From the NCBI RefSeq assembly GCF_030818255.1, contig NZ_JAUTAG010000001.1:372001-436000 (forward strand): 64,000 nt of DNA, read 5' to 3'. A program made the position numbers and the translations under genes. The stretch comes from Microbacterium sp. SORGH_AS_0969 (lineage in GTDB: Bacteria; Actinomycetota; Actinomycetes; Actinomycetales; Microbacteriaceae). Positions 8,808-17,813 of this stretch are shown in pieces (within the stretch, counting starts at the first letter, position 1; every line of letters starts with the position of its first letter). The notes beneath the pieces were generated by a model. That model searched no databases and was not told the DNA's origin. It saw only the letters and a list, made by a program, of their open reading frames with translations.

Positions 8808-10820
8808 TCAGCGCTCCGCAATCGCGAACCCGCCGGAGGGCAGGACCACCGTGGTCTCACCGTCGAACGCGGTCGTGCGAAGCAGCGCACCGCGGGCGTC
8901 GTAGACGCGCACCGTTCCGCCTCCCGAGACGGTCGTGCGCTGCGCCCCCGGCGCGCTCGACTGCACGAGCTCGCTGCGGCTTCCGGCACCCTCGAGCACG
9001 AGGCGCGACACGAACGGCCGCACGATGAGCCCGTCAAGCACGAGGTCGCCGCGCTGCGCCGCGACGTTCAGCTCCGTCTGCCGCTCGGACACGGGGGCGG
9101 TGAGCGCGTGCGGCAGCAGCGCGCCGGGCGTCGGCGAGATGCCCTGCGCGGGGCCGGTGATCTTCAGCGCCCCGTTCCCGCGCCAGCGCGAGAGCGACTG
9201 CTCCCCCGGCTGCGAGAACACGACCGGCTCGACCCAGCGCTTCGTGTCGGCGGAACCGATGTCCCACGTCGCGCTCTGTCCGGGCTTCAGGGTGAGAGCG
9301 TCGCCCAACCAGCTCGACTCGCCCGTCCACGACGTCGGCGTCGACACGGTGCCGTCGGTGGAACTGGCATCCTCCGCCTGGACGAACGTCAGGCCGACGC
9401 GGTCGGTGACGGACGTGAGGGCCGTCGCACGCGCGGCCACATCGGGGTGCGCGTCGAGGGCGAGCGCGGTCAAGAGCCCGTGGATGGTCGACTCCGCGCC
9501 GCTGTTCCGGTTCACGGTCCCGTCGGGCTGGAGGCCGTCGAAGGTCACACCGGTCGACGGGTCGTACATCCGGGCTCCGGCGTGGTTCGCGCCGAAGAAC
9601 CACGCGGCTTGCAGTCCCGCGAGCTCGGCGAATGCCGACGATCCGGTCGTGTCGGCCAGGGCGAGCAGCGACTGCACGCGCGAGTCCGCACCGTACGCGA
9701 TCTGGACGCGATCGGTGGGGCTCGGGAACCAGCCGTTGTCCGGCCCTCCCGCTGTCAGCAGCGTGGTGGTGAAGCTCGTGGCATCCGTGATCGCCGGGGC
9801 GACGAGCGCATCGTCGCCGAAGAGGTCTCCCGCCTCGGCGAGGGCCGCGGGCATCTGCGAACCCCACGCGTGCCACATCGCGGGCGATTGCGCCCACGGC
9901 AGGATCGCGCCGTACGGCCACTGACGGGTGTCCCCGGATGCCATGGCCGCGATGCCCTCGGCGAGCTGTCGCGCCGCCGCGGCAGAGGTGTCGTCACCGG
10001 CGCGCACCGCCGCGGTCAGGCCGAGGACGGCCTCGGCCGAGGCATCCGCCCCGTCGACGATGAGCCACGCGGGCACGCGCATGCCGTCCGCCTCGGTGTA
10101 CTGACCGTACTTCGACAGCACGTCGCGTTCGATCGCGCCGCGTGAGAGCGCGAGACGGTCCTTGAGGAACGCGGCGAAAGCGGGGTCGTCGTCGACGAAG
10201 GCCGCGTACCCTTCGCCCAGCGCCCAGACCGTGCGCGCCGTCCAATAGCTCGGGCCCGAGTCGGACGGGTCGGGCAGCTCGACGGGCTCGGCGGACGGGT
10301 TGAGCTCGCCGTCCGGCTGCATCCAGAGCACGACGTTGCCGGCCGAGGGGCCGTCCGTCGTCTGGTGGTACGCGACCGTCCGCAACAGCTCGTAGGCCTT
10401 GTGCCGACTGTCTGCGTCTCCGGTCTGCTTCCAGTGCCGGAGGTAGACGACGGCGGCGCGGGTGTTGTCGTCGGCGTTGAAAGCACCCTGACCCCAGTGA
10501 CCGCTCGCGGCGTCGAGCGGACCTCCGCCGACGCGCTCGAAGGTGCCGCCGTCGCGGGCATCGGCATACGTCCACGGAGCGAGGAGGGTCGGCTCCTCGG
10601 CCTGACGGTAGGTCGAATGGCCCTCGACGCCCGTGGGAGGGATGGCCTCGTCGAGGAGGAAGTCGAGATGGGCGAGGTTCGTCAGCGGCGCGGCCGGGGC
10701 GACCTCGGCCGTGGCGGTGGACGAGGTCGCGAGGGCCGACGCCGGACCCGCGGTGACTGGCACGGCCAGGGCGACGGCAGCGACAGCCGCCGAGATGCGC
10801 GCACTCCATCGTGCGTTCAT
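8808..10820 (-). CDS. Secreted putative glycosidase, alpha/alpha-barrel-like
   Basis: 670 aa with a Sec signal peptide (MNARWSARISAAVAAVALAV, cleavage near ASALA). The central part (about 45-460) is rich in Trp, Asp and helix-forming stretches such as YWTARTVWALGEGYAAF and NRNSGAESTIHGLLTAL, resembling (alpha/alpha)6-barrel carbohydrate enzymes. The C-terminal 200 residues look beta-rich and may bind carbohydrate. It is the last gene of a LacI-regulated glycan operon next to a GH130 enzyme, so an extracellular role on a mannose-containing or related glycan is likely. I cannot assign a glycosidase family or name catalytic residues. Confidence 0.6.
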   Translation of the reverse strand: MNARWSARISAAVAAVALAVPVTAGPASALATSSTATAEVAPAAPLTNLAHLDFLLDEAIPPTGVEGHSTYRQAEEPTLLAPWTYADARDGGTFERVGGGPLDAASGHWGQGAFNADDNTRAAVVYLRHWKQTGDADSRHKAYELLRTVAYHQTTDGPSAGNVVLWMQPDGELNPSAEPVELPDPSDSGPSYWTARTVWALGEGYAAFVDDDPAFAAFLKDRLALSRGAIERDVLSKYGQYTEADGMRVPAWLIVDGADASAEAVLGLTAAVRAGDDTSAAAARQLAEGIAAMASGDTRQWPYGAILPWAQSPAMWHAWGSQMPAALAEAGDLFGDDALVAPAITDATSFTTTLLTAGGPDNGWFPSPTDRVQIAYGADSRVQSLLALADTTGSSAFAELAGLQAAWFFGANHAGARMYDPSTGVTFDGLQPDGTVNRNSGAESTIHGLLTALALDAHPDVAARATALTSVTDRVGLTFVQAEDASSTDGTVSTPTSWTGESSWLGDALTLKPGQSATWDIGSADTKRWVEPVVFSQPGEQSLSRWRGNGALKITGPAQGISPTPGALLPHALTAPVSERQTELNVAAQRGDLVLDGLIVRPFVSRLVLEGAGSRSELVQSSAPGAQRTTVSGGGTVRVYDARGALLRTTAFDGETTVVLPSGGFAIAER

Positions 10821-10858
10821 GGGAGGGGGATCCTTTCGATGGGGGGTGGATGCCGCAC

Positions 10859-10890
10859 GCCGCGCCCGAGCGGTGGGGCTCGGACGCGGC
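10859..10890 (-). terminator. Intra-operon hairpin upstream of the secreted enzyme gene
   Basis: Arms GCCGCGCCCGAG and CTCGGACGCGGC (one mismatch) flank an 8-nt loop in the 79-bp gap between the GH130 stop and the secreted-enzyme start. It may reduce read-through or stabilise a processed mRNA end. Confidence 0.4.
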
Positions 10891-10899
10891 GCGGCGGCG

Positions 10900-11973
10900 T
10901 CAGTCGGTGCGCTCGAGCAGGGCGACGCCGATCTTCGAGTCGGCCATGCCGTAGAACACGAAGTGTCGGCCGTCGATCTCCTCGATCGCGGTCGGGAAGA
11001 CCACGTTGGGCACGATGCCGCTGCGCTCGTCGTCGGTCTCGGGGGCCAGCAGCGGCTCGGGCGTCCGGGCGATCACGCGGCTCGGGTCATCGGCATCCAG
11101 GATCAGGGCACCCGCGGCGTAGTTGACCTTCTGCTGCTGCGAGAACGCGCTGTCGATCACGCCGGTCACGCCGTGGTGCAGCACGAGCCAGCCCTCGGGG
11201 ATCCGCAGCGGGGGCGGTCCCCCGCCGATCTTCACGGCCTCGAACGGGAACGCGGGACCCGCGACGAACCGGTGCTGTTCCCACAGCGCGAGGTTCGCGA
11301 GGTCCTCGCGGACGGATGCCACGGGCACGTAGCTGATCCAGATGGACTGCCGCTCGTCCTCGACGCCGGCCGGCACCCGCACGCCCTGCCCGGGCTTGGT
11401 CTCGCCGAGGTCCCACATGGGGCGGTGCAGCACCGCGAACGCCTCGCTGCCGTCGGGGGCCGTGACCGTCTCGGGGAAGAAGACCGTGTCCTTGTTGTGG
11501 AACAGGTTCAGGTCCATGTCGAGGTCGTCCTGGTAGCGGAACAGCACGGGTCCGAGCCGCCGCCAGTCGCGCAGGTCCTCGGAGACGGCGACGGCGGTGC
11601 GCGGGCCCAGGGGGCCATAGGCGACGTACGTCATGACGTGCAGGCCCAGCGCCTCGATCCAGGTCGTGCGCGGGTCTTCGGTTCCGGCGTTATCGGCACC
11701 GCGCTCCCACCCGCGGTCGGGCTGGAGCACCACGCCCTCGCGTTCCACGGCGACGGGCACACCGTCCTCGACGACGACGCGGGCGAGGCCCACGCGCGAG
11801 ACGTTGCCCTCGGCGACCAGGCGCGGCAGCAGGTACAGCTCACCGTCGGGGCCGCGACCCGAGGCCGGGTTGAGCACCCCCTCGGCTTCGTCGATGTTGC
11901 CGGGCTCGGGGGTCATCACCACACCCACACGTGTGAGGCGGTAGGGGACGGGGGATTCGGGGGTCATTGTCAT
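10900..11973 (-). CDS. GH130-family glycoside phosphorylase or hydrolase
   Basis: 357-aa five-bladed beta-propeller enzyme of family GH130, whose members act on beta-mannosides by phosphorolysis or hydrolysis. The sequence shows the characteristic EDPR motif (residues 99-102, NAGTEDPRTTW) and later FFPE and LHHGV segments. No signal peptide, so cytoplasmic. Its start overlaps the upstream permease stop by 4 bp. In context it would break down an oligosaccharide imported by the adjacent ABC system. Phosphorylase and hydrolase members cannot be separated by reading alone. Confidence 0.85.
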   Translation of the reverse strand: MTMTPESPVPYRLTRVGVVMTPEPGNIDEAEGVLNPASGRGPDGELYLLPRLVAEGNVSRVGLARVVVEDGVPVAVEREGVVLQPDRGWERGADNAGTEDPRTTWIEALGLHVMTYVAYGPLGPRTAVAVSEDLRDWRRLGPVLFRYQDDLDMDLNLFHNKDTVFFPETVTAPDGSEAFAVLHRPMWDLGETKPGQGVRVPAGVEDERQSIWISYVPVASVREDLANLALWEQHRFVAGPAFPFEAVKIGGGPPPLRIPEGWLVLHHGVTGVIDSAFSQQQKVNYAAGALILDADDPSRVIARTPEPLLAPETDDERSGIVPNVVFPTAIEEIDGRHFVFYGMADSKIGVALLERTD

Positions 11974-12798
11974 CCTTTCACTCCGGATCCGAGGTCGTTG
12001 GAGGTGAAGTAGCGCTGGAAGATCAGGAACAGCGCCACCGCGGGGGCGGCGAGCACGACGGCGCCGGCCATCATCGCGCCGAAGGGGTTGGTGGTGGAGG
12101 CGGCGATCGTGGAGATGAAGTTCGCCAGCGACACCGCGAGCGGCTGCATCGTGGAGTCCTTCGTGATGAGGAAGGGCCACAGGAACTCGTTCCACGGACC
12201 GATGAAGGTCAGCAGCACCGCGGTCAGCAGAGCCGGCCGCACGAGCGGCAGCGCGACGCTCCACAGCAGCCGGAACTCATTGGCCCCGTCGATCCGGGCG
12301 GCGTCGAACAGCTCCCTGGGGAGCTGCAGGAAGTACTGCCGGAAGATCACGACCGCCGTGGAGTTGATGAAGAACGGCAGGATCATGCCGAGGTAGCTGT
12401 CGCTCAACCCGTAGTCGCGGGCGATCATGACGTACAGCGGGATCATGAGCAGCTGAAACGGGATCACCTGCACCAGCAGCACGAGCGCGAAGGTCGCGGA
12501 CCGCGCCGCGCCATTTCAGCACCGCCAGCGCGTACCCGGCGAGCACCCCGAACACGATCGTGCCGAGGATCACTCCCCCGGTGAAGATCCCCGAGTTGAC
12601 CAAGCCCTTCAGCAGATTGATGCGTCCGTCGATCGCCGTGTAGTTCTCCAGCGTCAGGTTCGATGGGTGCGGGAACGCCCCCGCGATCGTGGAGTCCGGG
12701 TTCGTCTGCAGCGAGCCCACGACCATGTAGTAAAAGGGGAACAGGAACGCCAGGGCGCCGAGCGTCAGGACGCCGTAGGTCACGATCTTGGTCTTCAT
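11970..12798 (-). pseudogene. Carbohydrate ABC permease (MalG type), frameshifted
   Basis: Second permease of the importer. The N-terminal part (MKTKIVTYGVLTLGALAFLF from 12798) and the C-terminal part (starting ATFALVLLVQVIPFQLLMIP) lie in different frames that meet near 12501. Removing one C from the CC at 12501-12502 gives an uninterrupted protein of about 275 aa reading LKWRGASATFALVLL. The EAA loop is intact downstream (ELFDAARIDGANEFRLLWSV). It overlaps its neighbours by 4 bp on both sides. It is either a recent mutation that would inactivate import or a sequencing error in a GC-rich run; nothing else looks decayed. Confidence 0.85.
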
Positions 12799-13769
12799 GA
12801 TTCCTCCCTCCCCACGAAACGGCGTTGGAGCGCCGCGATGATCAGCACGAAGATGATCAGCACCACCCCGATGGCCGCGGCGACGTCGGGGTTCTGCTGC
12901 TCGATGCCCTTCTGGTAGATGAGGAGCACGGGCGACGTCGACGCCCCGTTGGGGCCGCCGCCGTTGGTGAGCAGGTACGGCTCGGTGAAGAGGTTCGCGC
13001 CGGTGATCGTCGCCAGCAGCACGACGAGGAAGGTCGCCGGGCGCACGCCCGGGACGGTCACCGAGAAGAACTGCCGCAGGCGTCCGCCGCCGTCCACCGC
13101 GACCGATTCGTACAGCTCGCGCTGCACGTTCTGGAGGGCGGCGAGGTACAGCAGGATGTAGAACCCAAGCCCCTTCCACGTCACGAAAAGCGCGATCGTC
13201 GGCATCGCCAGCGCCGAGTTGACCAGCCACGACGGGTTCGGCGCGAGCGGCCCGAGGGCGTTGTTGATCAGCCCGTCGTTCGAGAACAGGAAGAGCCACA
13301 CTGCGACCACGGCGACGGATGCCGTGACGTAGGGCACGTAGAACGCGACCCGGAAGAACGCGCGGGCGCGCACCACGCGGTCCAGCGCCGTGGCCAGCAC
13401 GATCGACAGCACGACCGTCAGCGGGACGTTGATGAGCAGGAAGATCCCGACGTTGCCGAACGATCGCCACACGGCCGGATCGCTCAGGGCCGTGACGTAG
13501 TTGTCGAGCCCGACGAACGGCCGCGCGACGTTCGCGCCCGGGGCGGTGAAGAAGTAGTCGTGGAACGACATCCACACCGCGAACACGATGGGGTACGCGA
13601 AGACGACCGCGATGAAGATCAGGTACGGAGCGGAGAACAGGATGCCGAGCGGCTGCGCTCCGAGGAGGCGACGTCGCTTCTTCCCGGCATCCCCCGCTCC
13701 CCCCGCACGACCGGACCGCCCGGGGTCGCCCCCGGTCCGTCCGGGCGTGCGGGTGAGATCGACGGTCAT
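12795..13769 (-). CDS. Carbohydrate ABC permease (MalF/UgpA type)
   Basis: 324-aa inner-membrane permease with six predicted helices. The cytoplasmic EAA loop reads ELYESVAVDGGGRLRQFFSV, the contact site for the ATPase. A 40-residue Gly/Arg-rich N-terminal extension precedes the first helix. It lies between the binding protein and the second permease gene in the LacI-controlled operon. No ATPase gene is present, so the system probably uses a shared MsiK-type ATPase encoded elsewhere, as is common for actinobacterial sugar importers. Confidence 0.93.
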   Translation of the reverse strand: MTVDLTRTPGRTGGDPGRSGRAGGAGDAGKKRRRLLGAQPLGILFSAPYLIFIAVVFAYPIVFAVWMSFHDYFFTAPGANVARPFVGLDNYVTALSDPAVWRSFGNVGIFLLINVPLTVVLSIVLATALDRVVRARAFFRVAFYVPYVTASVAVVAVWLFLFSNDGLINNALGPLAPNPSWLVNSALAMPTIALFVTWKGLGFYILLYLAALQNVQRELYESVAVDGGGRLRQFFSVTVPGVRPATFLVVLLATITGANLFTEPYLLTNGGGPNGASTSPVLLIYQKGIEQQNPDVAAAIGVVLIIFVLIIAALQRRFVGREES

Positions 13770-13770
13770 G

Positions 13771-15054
13771 TCACTTCCCCGCCGCGAGCTGGTCGATCTG
13801 GGTCTGGGCGTTGGAGAGGAAGGTGTTCACGTCCTCTTCGCCGAAGATGACCGAGGTGGAGTACTCGTCGCGGAACGCCTGCCAGATTTCGACCGAGCTG
13901 ACGACGTTCGGCACCTCGACGGTGCGCGCGGCCTGGTCGCCGAACTGCTGGTACGCCGGGTTGGCGCTGAAGTAGTCGGCGTAGGTGGTGGTCAGGTCGG
14001 TGCGGAGCGGCATCTGACCCGTCTCTTCGAGCCACTTCCCGTCCTGCTCCTGGCTGGTGGCGAACTTCAGCACCTCCCACGCGGTGCCCTTGTTCTGGCA
14101 CGCGGTGAAGAGGCCGACGTTCTTCGCGTCGCTGAAGGTCCACGTCTGATCGGCCGCGGTGCCCTTCTCGGTGGGGACGGGCACGGCGCCCCAGTTGACC
14201 TTGTCCTTGTAGACCGACACGGCCCACGGCCCGACGATCGCCATCGCGGCCTTGCCGTCGGCGAACGCGTCGCCCTGGTACTGCTCGTTGCCGGCGAGCT
14301 TGTCGGTGTAGATCGTGCGCCAGAAGTTCGCGACGGCCTCACCATCGGCGTCGTTGAAGGTGGCCTTGCCGTCCTCGACGAGCTGCTTGCCGCCGGTCTG
14401 CGCGGCGTACAGCGGGTAGAAGTCGAACCACGACTGGAAGAACTCGCTCGTGGGCGCCGGGTTGATGGCGTAGTCCGAGACGCCCGCCGCCTTCAGCTTC
14501 TGCGAGGTGGCGAGGAACTCGTCGTACGTCGACAGCTGCGGCTTCTCGGGGTCGAGACCGGCCTTGGCGAACAGGTCCTTGTTGTAGAAGATCATCACCG
14601 GGTTGCTCTTCCACGGCAGCTGGTAGAAGCCGCCGTCGTCGGAGCGGTACTGGTCGGCGAGGTCGCCGCTGCGCTCGGTGATGTACTGCTCGCCGTCGGG
14701 GAAGTCCGACAGGTTCACGAGGCCGCCCTGGCGCTGGAACCCGGGCACGGCAGCGGGCGAGGTGTTGAAGACCAGGCAGGGGGCGTTGCCGGCGGTGATC
14801 GCCGCGCCGATGACCTCTTCACTGGAGGACCCCGCGGGGATCTCCTGCGCCGTGATCTGCTCGTCGGGGTGGTCGGCGTTCCAGGCCTCGACCATCTGCT
14901 GGCCCCACGCGATCTCCGCGGAGTTGTTCGAGTACCAGATGGTGATGGGGCCTTTGGCATCCATTCCGGATGTTCCGCCGCCGCCTCCGCTGCACGCGGA
15001 GAGGGCGAGGATGCCGGTGGCGGCTACTGCTGTGGCGAGAATGCGTCGTCGCAT
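13771..15054 (-). CDS. Sugar ABC transporter substrate-binding lipoprotein
   Basis: 427 aa with a lipoprotein signal ending LALSAC (Cys21), so membrane-anchored outside the cell. The rest is a family 1 extracellular solute-binding fold (ITIWYSNNSAEIAWGQQMVE; GDAFADGKAAMAIVGPWAVS). It would capture an oligosaccharide for the two permeases downstream; its stop abuts the first permease start. First gene of the operon, opposite the GH130 enzyme end. Confidence 0.93.
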   Translation of the reverse strand: MRRRILATAVAATGILALSACSGGGGGTSGMDAKGPITIWYSNNSAEIAWGQQMVEAWNADHPDEQITAQEIPAGSSSEEVIGAAITAGNAPCLVFNTSPAAVPGFQRQGGLVNLSDFPDGEQYITERSGDLADQYRSDDGGFYQLPWKSNPVMIFYNKDLFAKAGLDPEKPQLSTYDEFLATSQKLKAAGVSDYAINPAPTSEFFQSWFDFYPLYAAQTGGKQLVEDGKATFNDADGEAVANFWRTIYTDKLAGNEQYQGDAFADGKAAMAIVGPWAVSVYKDKVNWGAVPVPTEKGTAADQTWTFSDAKNVGLFTACQNKGTAWEVLKFATSQEQDGKWLEETGQMPLRTDLTTTYADYFSANPAYQQFGDQAARTVEVPNVVSSVEIWQAFRDEYSTSVIFGEEDVNTFLSNAQTQIDQLAAGK

Positions 15055-15092
15055 GTCTTCCTCCTTGTGGGGCGGGCGGGGGCCCGCGGGTG

Positions 15093-16118
15093 TCAGCTTC
15101 GGGTCGGCGGCGCGGTGGAGTCGCGCACCTGCAGACCGGGGTCGGCGAGGGTCTGGGCCTCCGCGGCGGCTCCGCCGATCGCGGCGAGCAGAGCGCGGGC
15201 CGCGGCCGCTCCCCAGCCCCGCGCGTCGGTGGAGACGCTCGTGAGGGCGGGGAACAGGTGCCGGCCGAGTTCGGTGTCGTCAAACCCGGTGATCGAGAGG
15301 TCGCGGGGCACCGACAGGCCGCGGCGCTGCGCCGTGCCGAGCCCCGCGACGGCCATGTTGTCGTTCGAGTACACGATCGCCGTGGGCGTGACCTCGGCGT
15401 CGAGCAGGGCCGTGGTGGCCCGCGCCCCGTCGGCGGCGCTGAAGTCCGTCTCGACGACACGGGCCCGGATGCCGCGCGCTCGCGCCGCGGCCTCGAACGC
15501 CGCGGCGCGGTGGCGTCCGTGCAGCATCGCGAAGGGTCCCGCGACGTGGGCGATGTCGGTGTGCCCGAGGTCGGCGAGGTGGTCGACGGCGAGGCGGATG
15601 CCGGCGCCGTCGTCGACCGAGACCGAGGTGAAGGGGCTGTCGACGTCGGGGACGCCGAGGGTGACGGCCGCGATACCGAGGCTCGCGACGAGGTCGATCC
15701 GCGGATCGTCGGCTCGGAGGTCGGAGAGGATCACGCCGTCGACGCGACGGTCGGCCGCGAGTCCGCGGTAGGTCTCCTCTTCGTGACGGCCCGGAGTGGC
15801 GGCCGCGAGCACGAGGACCTGTCCCGAGACGGAGAACTCGTCCTCGACGCCCGCGATGAACGAGGGGAAGAACGGATCGGCGGCGATGACGTCGGGGCTG
15901 CGGCCGATGACCAGGCCGCACGCGAAGGCGCGGCCGACGCTGAGCGACCGCGCCCGCAGGCTCGGGCTCCACCCCATCTCGGCGGCGACGGAGAGGATGC
16001 GGTCACGTGTGTCGGGGGCGACGCCGGCGCGGCCGTTCAGCGCGAACGACACGAGGCCCTTGCTGACGCCGGCGCGGCGCGCGACGTCGGCGATGGTGGG
16101 TCGCGTCTCGTTCGTCAT
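15093..16118 (-). CDS. LacI-family transcriptional repressor
   Basis: 341 aa: an N-terminal LacI helix-turn-helix (TIADVARRAGVSKGLVSFAL, residues about 8-27) and hinge helix, then a periplasmic-binding-like sugar-sensing domain with a LacI-type C-terminus. It is transcribed with the downstream transport and glycosidase genes, 38 bp from the binding-protein start. Two copies of a typical LacI operator lie just upstream of its own start, so it should autoregulate and repress the locus until a sugar inducer is present. Confidence 0.94.
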   Translation of the reverse strand: MTNETRPTIADVARRAGVSKGLVSFALNGRAGVAPDTRDRILSVAAEMGWSPSLRARSLSVGRAFACGLVIGRSPDVIAADPFFPSFIAGVEDEFSVSGQVLVLAAATPGRHEEETYRGLAADRRVDGVILSDLRADDPRIDLVASLGIAAVTLGVPDVDSPFTSVSVDDGAGIRLAVDHLADLGHTDIAHVAGPFAMLHGRHRAAAFEAAARARGIRARVVETDFSAADGARATTALLDAEVTPTAIVYSNDNMAVAGLGTAQRRGLSVPRDLSITGFDDTELGRHLFPALTSVSTDARGWGAAAARALLAAIGGAAAEAQTLADPGLQVRDSTAPPTRS

Positions 16119-16146
16119 GGTGCACCTCGTCGTGGCATCTGTCGAC

Positions 16147-16160
16147 CTAAACCGGTTCAG
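16147..16160. promoter_or_regulatory. LacI-type operator, copy 1
   Basis: CTAAACCGGTTCAG, with the symmetric core AACCGGTT, lies 29 bp upstream of the lacI-family start. An identical 14-mer sits 25 bp further upstream, so the two are on about the same helix face after 2.4 turns. Central CG and this symmetry are standard for LacI-family operators. Confidence 0.8.
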
Positions 16161-16171
16161 TGGGATCGAGA

Positions 16172-16185
16172 CTAAACCGGTTCAG
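16172..16185. promoter_or_regulatory. LacI-type operator, copy 2
   Basis: Second identical CTAAACCGGTTCAG copy, 25 bp (start to start) from copy 1. The pair flanks the likely promoter of the regulator-led glycan operon. Confidence 0.8.
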
Positions 16186-16242
16186 GTCGAACGTCAAGCC
16201 CTCGCCGCTCGCGACGCGCGGCGGTGCACCCTCGGTTGATTC

Positions 16243-16313
16243 GGGTTGGGGCGCATTCCTCCGTGCGGGGCGCGGCTTCGCGCGCGCCGCACGGGAACTC
16301 GCGCCCCGAACCT
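16243..16313. repeat. Imperfect GGGGCGCAT hairpin element, copy 2
   Basis: Resembles the hairpin at 8722-8790: GGTTGGGGCGCATTCCTCCG here against GGTCGGGGCGCATCCGTCCG there, both closing with GCGCCCCGAAC. It lies between the glycan operon promoter and the divergent oxidoreductase gene, so it is not acting as a shared terminator here. Confidence 0.5.
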
Positions 16314-16376
16314 CAGCCTCGCGCGCCCGTGCCGCAACCCCTCCCCGATGTCGGAGGCCCTCGATAGCGTGAGGAC

Positions 16377-17804
16377 ATGAGCGAACGCGAGTACGACCTC
16401 ATCGTCATCGGAGCCGGCCCCGTCGGAGAGAACGTCGCCGACCGCGCCGTGCAGGCGGGGCTCACCGCCGTGATCGTCGAATCCGAGCTGGTCGGCGGCG
16501 AGTGCTCCTACTGGGCGTGCATGCCGTCGAAGGCGCTGCTGCGCAGTGGAGCTGCGCTCCGCGCCGCACGAGATGTCGACGGTTCGAAGCAGGCCGTCAC
16601 CGGCGACCTCGACGTCGCCGCTGTCCTTCGTCGCCGCGACACGATGACGAGTAATTGGGACGACGCCGGTCAGGTCTCGTGGCTCGAGGGTGCGGGCATC
16701 GAGCTCGTGCGCGGCCACGGCCGCCTCACCGGAGAGAAGACGGTGCGCGTCACGGCCGACGACGGCACCACCACCGACCTCGTCGCGCGCCACGCGGTCG
16801 CGGTGTGCACGGGTTCCGCGGCACTGCTTCCCGGCATCCCGGGGCTCGCCGACATCGAGCCGTGGACGAGCCGCGAGGCGACCGCGGTACAGATCGTCCC
16901 GGCCTCGCTCGCGATCCTCGGCGGCGGCGTCGTCGGCGCCGAGATGGCGACGGCCTTCGCGAGCCTCGGCGCCGAGGTCACGATCATCGCGCGCTCGGGG
17001 CTGCTGGGCGGCACCGAGCCGTTCGCCGGCGAGCTGGTCGCGGATTCGCTCCGCGAGCGCGGTGTCACGGTGAAGACGGGCGTGGATGCCACGGCCGCCC
17101 GCCGCGACGACGACGGGCGCCGCGTGCTCGAGCTGTCCGACGGCACCACCGTCACCGCCGACGAGCTTCTCGTGGCCACCGGCCGCGTTCCCCGTACCAC
17201 CGACCTCGGCCTCGAGACCGTCGGGCTGGAAGAGGGGTCGTGGCTCGACGTCGACGACACCCTCCTCGTGCGGGGCTTCGACTGGTTGTACGCCGTCGGC
17301 GATGTCAACCACCGCGCGCTCCTGACCCACCAGGGCAAGTACCAGGCCCGCGCCGCGGGCGACGTGATCGCCGCGCGGGCGCAGGGTGGCGAGGTCGACG
17401 ACGCCCCGTGGGGCGCTCATGTCGCCACCGCCGACCACGACGCGGTGCCGCAGGTGACGTTCACCGATCCCGAGGTGGCATCCGTCGGTCTCACCGCCGC
17501 CGCCGCCGAGAAGCGCGGGCTGAACGTGAAGGTGCTCGACTACGACCTGGCGCACGTCGCGGGCTCCAGCGAGCAGTCCGACGCGTACGTCGGCAAGGCC
17601 CGCGTGATCGTCGACCTCGACCGTGGCGTTCTCGTCGGGGCGACGTTCGTCGGTCCCGACATCGCCGAGCTGTTGCACTCCGCGACGATCGCCATCGTCG
17701 GCGAAGTGCCGATCAAGCGGCTCTGGCACGCCGTGCCGTCGTACCCCACGGTCAGCGAGGTCTGGCTGCGCCTCCTCGAGACGCTCGGCCGCGACAGCGC
17801 GTAA
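16377..17804 (+). CDS. NAD(P)/FAD-dependent disulfide oxidoreductase
   Basis: 475 aa of the class I pyridine nucleotide-disulfide reductase family (lipoamide dehydrogenase, mercuric reductase). FAD-binding GAGPVG is at 12-17, and the redox disulfide is Cys43/Cys48 in GGECSYWACMPSK. A second dinucleotide site reads LGGGVVGAEMA, the second FAD contact is YAVGDV, and the C-terminal dimer domain carries HAVPSYPTVSEVW, supplying the His of the active-site pair. No other lipoamide-complex gene is nearby and there is no metal-binding N-terminal domain, so the substrate is unassigned. Confidence 0.9.
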   Translation: MSEREYDLIVIGAGPVGENVADRAVQAGLTAVIVESELVGGECSYWACMPSKALLRSGAALRAARDVDGSKQAVTGDLDVAAVLRRRDTMTSNWDDAGQVSWLEGAGIELVRGHGRLTGEKTVRVTADDGTTTDLVARHAVAVCTGSAALLPGIPGLADIEPWTSREATAVQIVPASLAILGGGVVGAEMATAFASLGAEVTIIARSGLLGGTEPFAGELVADSLRERGVTVKTGVDATAARRDDDGRRVLELSDGTTVTADELLVATGRVPRTTDLGLETVGLEEGSWLDVDDTLLVRGFDWLYAVGDVNHRALLTHQGKYQARAAGDVIAARAQGGEVDDAPWGAHVATADHDAVPQVTFTDPEVASVGLTAAAAEKRGLNVKVLDYDLAHVAGSSEQSDAYVGKARVIVDLDRGVLVGATFVGPDIAELLHSATIAIVGEVPIKRLWHAVPSYPTVSEVWLRLLETLGRDSA

Positions 17805-17813
17805 TCTGGCGCC

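Noticed and set aside
12495..12515. Programmed ribosomal frameshift in the sugar permease
   Set aside because: No slippery heptamer or downstream pseudoknot recognised, and sugar permeases are not known to use frameshifting; mutation or sequencing error is simpler.
16377..17804. Mercuric reductase
   Set aside because: No heavy-metal-associated N-terminal domain, no C-terminal cysteine pair and no mer genes nearby.
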